Below are positions 14,650 to 25,300 of a DNA stretch of 64,000 nt, in pieces (the stretch's first letter is position 1; each line of letters opens with the position of its first letter). The stretch is from the NCBI GenBank assembly GCA_024734555.1, contig JANPWX010000030.1, positions 2,117,015 through 2,181,014 on the forward strand, given 5' to 3'. The notes under the pieces were generated by a model. That model saw only the letters and a list, made by a program, of their open reading frames with translations, ran no database searches and was not told the DNA's origin. Source of the stretch: Trochalopteron elliotii. Its lineage: Eukaryota > Chordata > Aves > Passeriformes > Leiothrichidae. The translations under genes were made by a program, and so were the position numbers.

Positions 14650-14951
14650 GCCGCAAACTGCGTGTCTCCCTGGTTTCAAACGAACGGACAAAGTGCCCTA
14701 AAGATCAGCCAGCTAAACACATGGAATCGGCAGTGCTACGGGCGGACAGGGCTGGCTGGAGAGCCGGGAGAGTTGGAGCATCACGGCCGCTCGGCGATCC
14801 TCCAGCGCGGCCACTTCCCGGCGTCCGGGGACGCGCAACTCGCGGCTACGCGTCGGCGCCGGATTCACCGCCTCGCAGCCGAGGAACCCCCCTCTTCTTC
14901 CTCCCCGCCCCAGCCCCCGGTGAACATCCAGGATCTGGGTACTACCTGCGT
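14650..14951. promoter_or_regulatory. Compact CpG-rich patch, possible CpG-island promoter
   Basis: Roughly 30 CpG dinucleotides by eye, more than 20 of them between 14764 and 14881, in otherwise CpG-poor DNA. Sites such as CGGCGCCGG and GACGCGC suggest an unmethylated germline state. Frames of 84-111 codons are open on both strands here, but high GC content explains that, and none looks like a known protein. It could be the promoter or first exon of a transcript of unknown direction. Confidence 0.4.
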
Positions 14952-14954
14952 CTA

Positions 14955-15520
14955 TCAGCAGAGGCATCCCGTGTCTTCAGTCATTCAAGGAATTTAACAG
15001 CCTGGAAATTCCCGTTGTCCATTATTTGAGGTCACAGATAAAAGCTAAACAGCAGCCGTGACTCCCATCAATCATAAGTCACTCACTGATAGAGCGTATG
15101 GTAGGAGACCTACTGATGTAAGCTAGTCACCAGAGAAAATACCCACTGATGACGCATATCCAGGCACAAAAATAGTTACAGGGCCCCCAAAGGGATTATT
15201 CAACAGCCTACATTTAGATATTCCTTCAAGAGACCCGCAGTCAATTTGCTGCTATTAGATGGCTGGGGAACATTGAAGTTTAAGTTTCCTCAGCAGACAT
15301 AACCACAAATAGCTGGTTTAAATAAGCTCCTACAATTACAAGCTGTTTTGTAAATTTTAACACTGCATTATAGCGATTAAGTCTAAACAGAACCACTGGC
15401 TAAAAACTGCTGTATAGCCTTTGCTGTCAATATTTACCAATTCCTCCTGCATATTAGCCAGAAATGAAAAGAACAATTTAAAATTAATTCACAAATGTTT
15501 ACACTAAGCCCCTTGTGCTA
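14955..15520. promoter_or_regulatory. Possible conserved non-coding element beside the CpG patch
   Basis: This is non-repetitive sequence of balanced composition. It holds several recognisable factor cores: an AP-1-like AAGTCACTCA near 15077, a forkhead-like TATTTAC near 15430, and several TAAT/ATTA cores. Its position next to a CpG-rich patch is suggestive. Conservation is inferred from the look of the sequence and was not tested. Confidence 0.2.
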
Positions 15521-16998
15521 CCCTAGAGCAATGGTTTTTAATAATAAAAAACCAAAACAATATATGCAAAATGGTATGGGATATTTTGGTGCTGCTCAAA
15601 TGCTATCTGTATCAACTTTTGCCTTAAGTTTTCTCCTTCTTTAGTATTTGCCTCAGTACTACATAAAAAGAAAAATATCAAAATAGTTAATCTTTCTTGC
15701 ACAAATCAAAACCATGTAAAGGCAAGTTACTGCAACATGTAAAACTACGTACCGTGCACCCGCTTCGAGCAGGGGCTAGAAAGAGGATCCCCAGAAATCC
15801 CTTTGAGCCTAAATTATTCTGCAATTCTGTGCAGCTGGATTTTTTGGCATTAAAAACATAATCCTCTAAATTAACCAATCAACTGATAATCCTACAATAC
15901 TCCTGCCCCCTTCAACAGTTTCAGGATCCTTCTCATGCCCAGACAGCATCAAAACTTACTAGGCTATAGCTGAGCCTACTAACATCGACTGTGCATTTCT
16001 GGCAACATTAAAATCCTTATCTTTATAAATATTTGATTTTTACATCCAACCCCCCTTTTTGAAAGTAATTTTGGTGCTTAGGATTCTAGAGTTTACTGAC
16101 TTTTTATTGCACATTTAGAATCTATATATAGGAAAATATTTTATGGCTCTGATGCCTATTTCATTGCCATACTTTTGGAAAGCATTACCTAGCCAAACAA
16201 ACACTCAAGGATTTATAGTGTTTACCCTGTAAAGCAGGAGAAGGAATTGTCTCAGGCTATGAACTTCTACCTCACTTTCTTCTGTGATAACATTATTAAA
16301 AATAACACCAAAAATTATTTTTAGCACAACTGTTTCGTAAAGCCCTCATGTTTCTCTCATGCATCCATATGCTGCCAGTCCACATGGCCTAATTTAACAG
16401 CCCTAAGAAGAAATATTGGTGCCCTCTAGCTGATTTTCCTCACCAATTTCCTGCAGACACCGAGCAGCAGTCACTCTTTTCTCCTGACATTCCCGGGTCT
16501 TTCCCTAGTGCCTCCAAAATGCAATGCCCTGGAATAAAACAAGCCACTTCCTACAGAAGATACAGGAACCAAAACACTCAAATCCCTTAGTGCTCTCAAC
16601 TGTAGGAGCTCTTTAAATAGCATAAGTGCCATGAAAAATAGGAGAGGTATAACTGTGCTCAATACCAAGAACAGGTGAAGCATATAAATATATTTTGCAG
16701 CAAGTCTGCGCATTCCGTGGGAAATGGAATGCAAAATGCAATTTTGCATGAAACACAGGAAGCCCCTCACCCATTCAGAAGCAGTACAACTAACCCTTCA
16801 TCAGGAGCCTTTAAAAAACTTATAAGCCTTTTATTATGTTTTGCCACACACCCTGAAGTTAGTAGGTGATGGATCAGACAATTTCACAGCTCAGAGCTCA
16901 GGACCTCCTTTGTGCCATCACACAAGCCTCGGCAAACAGGGAGAGCTTTCCTCTCCTTTCACTCTGATGTCTGTCAAAGGGACGGACTCCCTGTTCCA
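15521..16998. other. Unassigned unique DNA
   Basis: No gene or named repeat recognised. It is AT-rich to about 16.3 kb, then of mixed composition. Short open frames on both strands lack family motifs. Confidence 0.45.
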
Positions 16999-17017
16999 CC
17001 CTCCCTGTTCCCACCCC
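16999..17017 (-). other. G-quadruplex motif on the minus strand
   Basis: The plus strand reads CCC T CCC TGTT CCC A CCCC. The minus strand therefore has four G-tracts of three or more with loops of 1-4 nt, a canonical intramolecular quadruplex pattern. It lies in a locally GC-rich 600-bp stretch with no identified gene. Confidence 0.5.
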
Positions 17018-18121
17018 TCTGCCTCCAGCCCCTCTCCTGGAGGCTGTATCGGGTACCACTGAGGTACAGGGCCTCATCTCCTTGGAGCTGCATATCCCTG
17101 TCCAGCAGGGACACAGCTGCAGCACATCTCCAAAGCTAGGAAAGCCACAAGGCAAGGATGCTAACACATACTTTGAACACCATCCCTAGTGTGACAGGTG
17201 AGAGCAACAAAACAGTGCCCAAACCCCAAAGAGGAGATCTCTCCTGGTTGGAGGAAAACCCCTGCTGAGGAAGAGCTGTCCCAGGAAATGCTGAGCCTAT
17301 GGTGGCAGACAGCTGCCTGGCAGCTGCCAGAACAGCTCTTTGGCACCTCTGAGTGAGTGCATCTGCTCTAAGCCACACCAGCGGCCACTGGCTGCCCAGA
17401 GGATGCAAGAAAACAGGAGCCTGTGTGAAAAGCAGGGTTAAAGCTCTGTTCTCTTCCTCCTTGTCCAGCTAAAAGATGCAGAGGTTGGCTGGAGCTGGCT
17501 GTCTCTGTGCATTTAATTAAAGCCATAAACCTCTGTGGAGAACTCTGGATGGCCCTATTAACCATTAATCAAATTAAACATAGAAGGGAGATCAGGATCT
17601 GAAGCTCAAAATAAATACCGTGACACAGACTAACTTTTAGGGTAGCATTCATAATCTTCAAAAGGTCTCTTTAAACCTTGATTGGGAAAAATGAAGCTAC
17701 AGTAAGTACTGTATTTCTGTGTTTGAACAGCAACTGTAAAGCAAAAACTGCTCAAATGTGTGGGAAACATCAGGCTGATCGTGCAACTTCCAGCTATCTT
17801 TGGAAAGTTAACTTCCCGTGTGCCATCTGCCAGTTGGAAGACAGAATGGGTTAATCACAGTAGCCAGGCATTTTGGAAGGGTCCTAGAACTCCATTTCTC
17901 TAGCACCTTACTACAACATTCCAGCTAATGCTCTTTCCACATACACCTCTAGGAAAAGGATGCTACAGACTCAGTCAATACTCATTAAGCGGCTGTAATC
18001 CAAACCTCTGCATCAATTAAAAGATGAAGGGCTTATTTGAACATGGAGCAGTCAAAACCCTTTGTTCACATAAAACAGGCATTTTACGCCATTTGGAATG
18101 GGAAATTTTTGGCACAGTTCA
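17018..18121. other. Unassigned unique DNA
   Basis: GC-richer to about 17.4 kb, then ordinary. Minus-strand frames of 60-90 codons are open between 17136 and 17565 but resemble no protein I know. No splice-bounded exon was convincing. Confidence 0.4.
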
Positions 18122-18171
18122 TTTTTGGGTTTTTTGTTGTTGTTTTTTGTTTCTTTTTTTTTTTTTTTTTT
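18122..18171. repeat. T-rich low-complexity tract
   Basis: A T/G-rich run (TTTTTG, GTTGTTG) ends in 18 consecutive T at 18154-18171. On the minus strand it reads as an A-rich tail, but no retroposon body could be recognised next to it. Confidence 0.8.
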
Positions 18172-19049
18172 ACAACCAGCTGTCAGTTCTGCCAGTTCTC
18201 ACACAGGAGACCTAGAACAAGGCTGGTTTGTGCAAGTTCTGGTTTGTGCATAGTATGGTGCATTTAGTCACCATATCATACAACGTTAGATAAACCAGGA
18301 CACTGATGTGAGAAACATAAATATAGTTCATGCTATTCTCAGTCTGTCTGCTCATTAATGTCTTAGGGCCTTTCTCTCACTGTTGCCATTGGCAAAACAG
18401 GGAATATTGATCATAACTGAAAAACAAAATTAAAATATTACAGAAGCTAAGGCTTCTGAGACTATATATCGATTTTTTCTCTATTTGGAAGCAGGACTGA
18501 TACCTCCCCTTGAATTCAAGCATCCCTAAAGAAATCTGAGTAACAATGGATGATGGTGGTGGGACTTGTGCTCATTTTAGATATTTAACAGAAAAATCAA
18601 CATTTTTATTTGTGGAAATAAGTACACTTGAAGTTAAATTTCAAATTAGCACTACCTTTGATGTAGTCTAAGCTAGATACATTGTTAGCATAGTTAACAG
18701 TAAATTATAGAGTTTATGTCAAAGTTCTGAAGTAAATCAAACCATAAAACTAAAGAAAGTTATTGCCTGAGAACCTGAAACCAGGTTTTCTTGAAATAAG
18801 AAACTAGCATTTGATAGCAATAGCCTTGTCTCTGTACAACCCTATTCCACATTAATAACTAAAAATACTTTCATATCTATTCTTTACCAAAATTCCTTTA
18901 AAGTATTTCTAGAATATGGTGATGAAAAACAATAGCAGTCTCAGTGTTCACATCTTGCCACATCTTGCCAAGTATGCCACTTGACTTGAACGGACCAATT
19001 AACGTTAATCATCAAAACATGACAGATTTATTCTATATATTATTCTACA
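18172..19049. other. Unassigned AT-rich DNA
   Basis: No gene seen. A small 11-bp tandem duplication (ACATCTTGCC type) lies near 18951-18971. The right boundary is the CR1 copy. Confidence 0.45.
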
Positions 19050-19582
19050 GTGACTGCACTGGTGGATAAGGAAAGAGAAACTGATGTCAGTATCTTGACT
19101 TCTTTAAGGTCTCTGATACAGTCTCACACAACATCTCTGTCTCTCTGCATTGGAGAGATAAGGATTTGATGGCTGGACCATTCAAGAGAAAGGGAACTGA
19201 CTGGGTGGCCATACCCAGAGAATTGCAGTCAACCTCTCAATGTCCAAATGGATCTGCATCAAGCAGTGCTCCTCGTGGAACCTTACTGGGACTGATTCTG
19301 TTCAATACCTCAATTAATGACATAGTGGAATTGAGTGCACCCTTAGCAAATTTGCAGGTGACACCAAGCTCAGCGGTGCAATTGTTACACTTGGTGGAAA
19401 GGATGCCACCAGGTCTCTCTAGAGACCTTAATAGGCTTGAGAAGTTGGTCAGTGTGGACCACATTCCATTCAACATGGCCAAGGCCAAGGACCTGCACAT
19501 GGGTTGGGGCAACCCCCAGAATCAGGACAGAGAGGGAATGAATGGTTTGAGAGCAGCCCTGTGGAGGACTCGGGGGTACTGT
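19050..19582 (+). mobile_element. CR1 LINE, 5' part (decayed reverse-transcriptase segment)
   Basis: This is the upstream half of a 5'-truncated chicken-repeat-1 LINE. The DNA follows the bird CR1 ORF2 pattern from the segment encoding the 'D.F..A.DTVSH' region onward. The frame 19271-19324 still shows PRGTLLG...LFN..INDI, matching the RT region that normally reads PQGSVLGP.LFN.FINDI. A small deletion after 19324 shifts the frame. The next RT box, normally FADD, is found at 19351-19362 and reads FAGD, so one catalytic aspartate is lost. The copy is therefore non-functional. It is interrupted at 19582 by an LTR and resumes at 20476. Confidence 0.9.
19578..19582. repeat. Target-site duplication ACTGT, left copy
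   Basis: ACTGT here is repeated at 20471-20475, directly flanking the LTR. Removing the LTR and one copy leaves GGTACTGTTAGATG, which aligns with the uninterrupted CR1 sequence. Confidence 0.75.
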
Positions 19583-20470
19583 GTGGAGGGTTGACTTGAC
19601 AGGACACTGGGTGCCCACCACACCCGCTCTGTCACTCCCTTCCTCAAATGGATAAGAGAGAAAAAACACAGCAAAAGAGATAAGGATGGAGGAGATCACT
19701 CACCACTTACCATTACAGACAAAACAGACTTGACATGGGCAAAGAAGTTTTATTTCTTTGCCGGAGTAGAATAACGAGAAATAAAACCAAACCTTAAAAA
19801 AATTTTGCCCTCACCCTTCCCTTCTTGCCAAGCTTAACATCACTCCAGATGTCCTCTACCTCCTCCCTGCCACTAGTGCAGGGGAATGGGGAATGAGGTT
19901 GTGTTCACTGCTGCTCCTTCCTCCTTAGGGGGAGGATTCCTCACACTCATTTCCCTGCTCCAATGTGGGGTCCTTCCATGGAAGAAAGCACAGGCTTCCC
20001 ATGGGGTCACAGCCTCTTTCAGGCATCCCCATGCTCCAGCGTGGGGTCCTCCATGGGCTGCAAGTGGGTATCTGATCCACAGTGGACCTCCATGGGCTGT
20101 GGGACACAGCTGCCTCACCATGGTCTGCACCCCAGGCCGCAGAGGAATCTGTGCTCTGGTGCCTGGAGCACCTCCTGCCCCTCCTTCTACACTGACCTTG
20201 GTGTCTGCAGGGCTGTTGCTCTCACATGTTCTCACCCTGCTGTTCTCTGGGTGCAATTGCTGTTGTGCAGCAACATTTTTTCCTTCTTAGATCTGTTATT
20301 CCAGAGGTGTCACCTCTGTTGCTGGTAGGCCCAGCCTTGGCCAGCAGCACGTCCATCTTGGAGCCAGCTGACACTCCTCCATTAAACACAGGGGAAGCTT
20401 TTGCCAGCTTCTCACAGAAGCCACAACTGTAGCTCCCTGCTCCCAAACCCTTGCTACACAGACCCCATAC
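19583..20470 (-). mobile_element. Solo LTR of an avian ERVL-like endogenous retrovirus, nested in CR1
   Basis: An 888-bp minus-strand LTR. Read on the minus strand it matches an LTR family widespread in birds. It has an opening segment that includes GAGCTACAGTTGTGGCTTC, a middle with degenerate repeats of the type 'CCATGGA-GGACCCCACGCTGGAGCA' (copies near 19961-19983 and 20034-20056), and a U5 ending with the 'GTGATCTC...GAGGAAGGGAGTGACAGAGCGG' type sequence. The AATAAA poly-A signal is TTTATT on the plus strand at 19749-19754. No internal gag/pol sequence or second LTR is present, so it is a recombination product. Open frames inside it (up to 134 codons) are not genes. The family name is not certain. 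Confidence 0.85.
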
Positions 20471-20475
20471 ACTGT
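20471..20475. repeat. Target-site duplication ACTGT, right copy
   Basis: Second copy of the 5-bp duplication flanking the LTR, matching 19578-19582. A 5-bp duplication is usual for ERVL-class integration. Confidence 0.75.
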
Positions 20476-21130
20476 TAGATGAAAAATTAGATATAACCCA
20501 GCAATGTGCACTTGCAGCACAGAAAGCCAACTGCATCCTAAGCTGCATCAAAAGTAGTGTGGCCAGCAGGTCAAGGGACATGACTCTGTCCCTTTACTGT
20601 GCTCCTCTGAGGCCCCACCTAGATACCATATGCACCTGTGGTGACAACCACAAGTCGAACACGGACCTGTTGGACCTGCAGGATCCAGAAAGGGCCACAA
20701 AGATGATTAGAGAGCTGGAGCACCTCTCCTGTGACGCCAGGCTGTGAGACTTGGGGGTATTCAGCCTGAAAAAGAAAGAGAAAGCTGTGGGGAGACCTTA
20801 CAGCAGCCTTCCAGTACCTACAGGTGACCTACAAGAGAGGGACTTTTTACCAGGGCCTGTGGTGATAGGACAAGGGGCAATGGCTTTGAACTGAAAGAGG
20901 ACAGGTTTAGATTAAAGAAAAAGTTCTTTATTGTGAGGATGGTGAAGCACAGGAATAGGTTTCCCAGAGAAGATGTGGATGCCCCATCCCTGGAAGTAAA
21001 TGTTCAAGGCCAGACTCAATGGGGGTTTGTGCAATCTGCTTTAGTGGAAGGTGCCCCTGCCCATGGCAGGGGCATTGGAACTAGATAGTCTTTAAAGGTC
21101 CCTTTCAACCCAAACCATTCTGTGACTCTG
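20476..21130 (+). mobile_element. CR1 LINE, 3' part with tail
   Basis: This continues the copy that begins at 19050. It covers the C-terminal end of ORF2 ('CALAAQKANCIL...IKSSVASR' readable from 20508) and the CR1 3' untranslated region (GGAACTAGATAGTCTTTAAAG). It ends with the tail ATTCTGTGACTCTG at 21117-21130. Several frameshifts relative to the family make it non-coding. The two halves add up to about 1.19 kb of CR1, the usual fate of a truncated insertion. Confidence 0.92.
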
Positions 21131-21979
21131 TAATTCCAATGCACGTAACTAGGAGTACCTCAGAGATACTGTAAAGCAAAAATAGAAACAGCAAAGAGAC
21201 TATTCCAAAATTACATTTATTTCAGTTTGATGTTTGATTGCAAATCAGTAAAAACAATCTTCATCCACAGGTACTACCAATAAAAAATTAATTCAGAAGG
21301 TATACCCATTTCTAACTCCATCTGGAAAGGGAAACAGAGAGAGTGACTAGGGGTCACCAAAACTGGGGAGTGGAAAAGGGCAACATGGGAAACTTCACTG
21401 TCCTCACTTTCTCCATCCCTGAGCACTGTGATAGTGTAAGATCGTATTTAAGTGTTAATGACCTCACATGCACACGACCTGACCTGCCCTTGAGGATGAA
21501 GTTTCATGCTTCAGTGAGGTCAGTCCAGTGATGAGCTCCCACCCAAGAGGGGTGGATGCCACTTTGCTTCTTCCTCTCAGGGACTTCTCCTCAAAAGACA
21601 GTTTTGCTTGTTAGTTATACCCAAATTCCCCTCTTCTGGGACTCCCTCAAACCACCAGCTCTTATCTCTTACCTCTGGAATATGTTAAACTATGAAAAAA
21701 GCATTATCTTGCCAACTTGGCATAAGAAGAGGGGGATATCTCTCCTTGCTCTTATGGGAATGCCTACTGAAATGAAAGTTTTTGGGTTGCTCCAGCTTAC
21801 ACACTGATAAATATGACTCTTCTCTTACTGACATCTCCTTTTCCTATGAAAAGTTCAAAAGTTCAGTTAGCAACAATCTGATGTCTTAGCTTGCTACGCA
21901 AGCCTCTGGGTTACTTAATCAAGAAATTAGATTTCTACAACACATGGCAGTACACTCACCGCAGTCAGACTAGGAACTG
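21131..21979. other. Unassigned unique DNA
   Basis: Ordinary sequence downstream of the CR1. No gene or repeat recognised. Two short plus-strand frames (62 and 83 codons) lack motifs. Confidence 0.45.
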
Positions 21980-22345
21980 TTGCTAATTAACAAAAATGCC
22001 AACTAACAATTATTTATTATATTAATTAATGAAAGCATATATAAGCAGCCTATCTGTAAGAAGTTAGATGCAATCTCAACAGACTTCCTGCTGCTGTGCT
22101 GCCAGTTTCTCAGTGCAACTGTGGCCATTCTTAATTAAATAAATAATTTACCCTGGAAGATTTCATTGAGTGCCAGACACAAGCACCAGGGCTGGGTGAA
22201 AATAAATCACTGCCGGCAGCATGCCAGTACTCGTTCCTAGAATCTATGGAAAACGGCTACTTCCCTACAGCAAGCATTTTGCATAACCATTCTGCACAGT
22301 TTAATTGATCTCTGCAATAGCATGATAGTAAAACCCCCTCCATTT
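21980..22345. promoter_or_regulatory. Homeodomain-motif-rich block, possible enhancer
   Basis: It contains repeated TAATTA/ATTAAT cores (GCTAATTAAC near 21983, ATTAATTAATG near 22020, TTCTTAATTAAAT near 22130, TTTAATTGATC near 22300). A TTTTGCATAAC octamer-like site lies near 22276, and E-box-like and GC-containing segments lie between. Composition varies but there is no simple repeat, as in deeply conserved developmental enhancers. The regulatory role is an inference. Confidence 0.28.
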
Positions 22346-25300
22346 CCGTATTTTAAGACAGTACTTCATGTTCTTTTGATTTCATTATCCTCATATTAGC
22401 TGGCTTTTTGCATCAGTTGTACAGCTTCTTGTACAGAATCATCTTTTTTAAAATTCATTTTTTTAGGGTCAAATTCTTCCTCAATACCACCTCTTGGTAT
22501 GATGCTGAGCCAAATCCATCCCTTAAAGTCACCATGTCAATGCTCTGAGTCTATCACCATGCCCTGCTTTAATTTCTACCATACTCCTATCAAAGTCAAG
22601 TCACTTCCTTCTCTTCTGATGTCCTCTTATCAGTACACATAAACCCTGCTTTTGATGTTTAACATTTACTGTGCTACACTGCTATTTAGGCATTTTCATA
22701 GCCACAGAAAAAATTAGGAAAATTCCCACTTTGTGCTGTGATGTCAATTTATTTTAAAACCTATTGCAAGATACCACAACAAATATTATGGTGTGACTTC
22801 CTTACCTGACAGCAGTGTGAACATCAGCAAGTTTTCCTGGGTAATCACAGGCATCTCAATTATCTAGATACTGTCTCAGCAAAAGGGCAGCCTGACTTAC
22901 CGTATGGTCAATGACTTTCTATGCATTAGTAATTTTAGAAAGCCTAGACAGGAAAAAGAGTCCTTGGTTGCTCCTTCACAGAAAATTTCTCCTTACATTT
23001 CTGTGGTGAATTTATTGTTCCTGTTCAGAATTCAGGCATTCTGAGAGGTCAGTGCTCACCACTGCCTGCACCAGATCCAAAAGGTGAGCTCCTGGTCTCT
23101 CTGCCAGGTCAGGTTTCAGTTGCTATTTCCCCAGCCTCAAAGAATTTGTTTTTTTCTTGCAAATTTTGGCAGCAGCATGTGACACTTCTAACATAAAAAA
23201 CACACCAGCATTTCAAGAAAAAGCCAACCACCCTGACAGAGCTGCTCCCCTGAGGAAACAATGAAGGGAACACATTCTTCTCTGCATACATTTTACCCTA
23301 AGGCACATAACTTCCCAAGCGCCTCCAGTGTTTCACAGCTCCCAAAACTCTGCTCGACCACCTACCCACTTTTTGGCCAACTGGCTGACCCATAAAAGCA
23401 GCAGAGAAGCAGCAGCCACTGCAGGGAGGAAGGAGCAGGCACAGCTTGCAAAGCAGCACGGCGTGGGAAGGAGCCGCTCGCCGGGCACAAAAGAGGGTCA
23501 GCTACGGCTTGCCCTGGAATGAGCAATGCAATGGGGGTCGGACCACAGAGGTCATGAGAACAAAGGGCAGGGGGGAAAGAGCACACGAAGGGAAAGAGCT
23601 TTCTTCTTCTACCGCAGTTAACTCCCCTAAATTTCCTCCCTCCTCCTGGTTCCCCAGTTTCCAAAAATAAACTATACAGAGGCAAAAACTGCAGAGGCAG
23701 GGAGCCTTAAAAGAGCTGCAGTTGGAAAATACAAAAAGGTGGCAAGGCAATTTATTTGAAAGAAAAAAGCCCAAGAAAAAAGAGACACATTCTTTTTGGA
23801 AAAGAACAGTGACATCTTTTAGCATGAAGCCATTCCAGCTGGGATGTAGGTCAATAGCTGAAACCAGCACCTGTGGGGTCGCAGCTCCTGGGGGCTGGTG
23901 TGGGCAGCTACAGCAGCAAAGCAGCCAGAGGGGCCCGGGGGTTGTTTGAATTCTCCCCAGGAAGCTGGAGAAGGCTTAGGCTGGTCTTGGTCCCTCCTGC
24001 CCTCACATGCTGCAGCTCAGCAAATGGTTCCTCTTTAGGCAGCCACACATTTCATGTTTCTGGGGTCAGAAGATGCTTGACATTTACCCTTAAAAGCAAA
24101 GGCACCTTAACGTGGAAAACATCTCTCAGTGACTAAGAGAGTCAACAGCAAATATCTGCGCCCAAAGAATTCAGTTCCTCCCACATCAAAGCAACCTCCT
24201 AGAATTATTATAATCAAATTAAAAAACAACTAGCATGCCTATCAAAATAATTGTTTTGCTGCTGGCAAAGAACTAAAAACTCAAGAGTGCCTGAAACAAA
24301 CACCGAGGGTTAAATTGGATTCCTAATTGCTAGACTGGACACCCACGTGAGAGAAGAGAAAAAAACAATTCCTCCGGTTCTGTAGAAATGGTTGTCCTGT
24401 TCACATGGCATCTTTGGGAAGAGTGGTGCTCCTCTAACAACAGAGAAGTTAATTCAGGTACAGGTTGAGAGATTTGGGTTTACACAAACATAAGCCATAA
24501 TAATTTCCACATCACACTGGCTTTGATTTCAGGTGTATTACAGCACTCCAAAGCCACATGCAATTTTGTTGTCTCTGGTTTTCAGCCCTGATCAAAATAA
24601 GCAAGTATCAGCACATCTCTACATCACTACAGTGAGATACAGGAATGTCCCTACTCACTCCACCAAAAGCAGCAAGACCACACTCACTGTCAAAAGGTCT
24701 GTTTTCACCAACATCTCCTTCTTGTGCCTTTCACCACTTGCTTTCTCTATAGTAGGAAAAATTATTAAGGTCTCCAGGTCTCTCCTGTCCCCATGCTTTT
24801 AACATGAAATACTACCACATACTGCAGAGTATCTCAGATGAGTGTCCAGAGAACCATTCCTCTTCTTGCAAAACAAACCCACTGTTTTGAATGCACATTT
24901 CTCCATCTCTGCAGACATTTTTTATTCTCTTGCATTTCAGTAGTGACATTCCAAAAAGTCTGGAGAAAACTGGTAGGTGGCCCTGAGGAGGAATTCTAGA
25001 CTGATGCCCCAAACTCAGCCCTCAGGTGTTGCATGGCCACTGTGGTGGTCAGCCAGGGTTTGAACCTCAGCCTGGCACACACTGGTACCACTGCCCACAA
25101 AACAACCTATTTCAGAGAAAGGATGATTCTCACCTTGGGGGTTCTGGAGAAAAGTTTAAAAATATAAAGCAAGTACCATCTAAGTCTTTAGAAAAGAAGC
25201 AGCAGAAATGGCAGAAATTATTCGGAGATTTGGAGCTTTGGATAGGGTTTAAATCTCATAATTTCTGATCTCTTTCTTCCCTTTTCTGCTTAAGTAACCG

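Noticed and set aside
18122..18171. Poly-T run as the tail of a minus-strand processed pseudogene
   Set aside because: No gene-like body could be recognised next to it.
19873..20290. Overlapping 119-134-codon frames on both strands as genes
   Set aside because: They fall entirely inside the non-coding solo LTR and reflect its sequence.
25040..25090. tRNA-like or SINE B-box (minus-strand GGTTCAAACCC)
   Set aside because: The T-arm does not pair properly, there is no matching A-box, acceptor stem or retroposon body.
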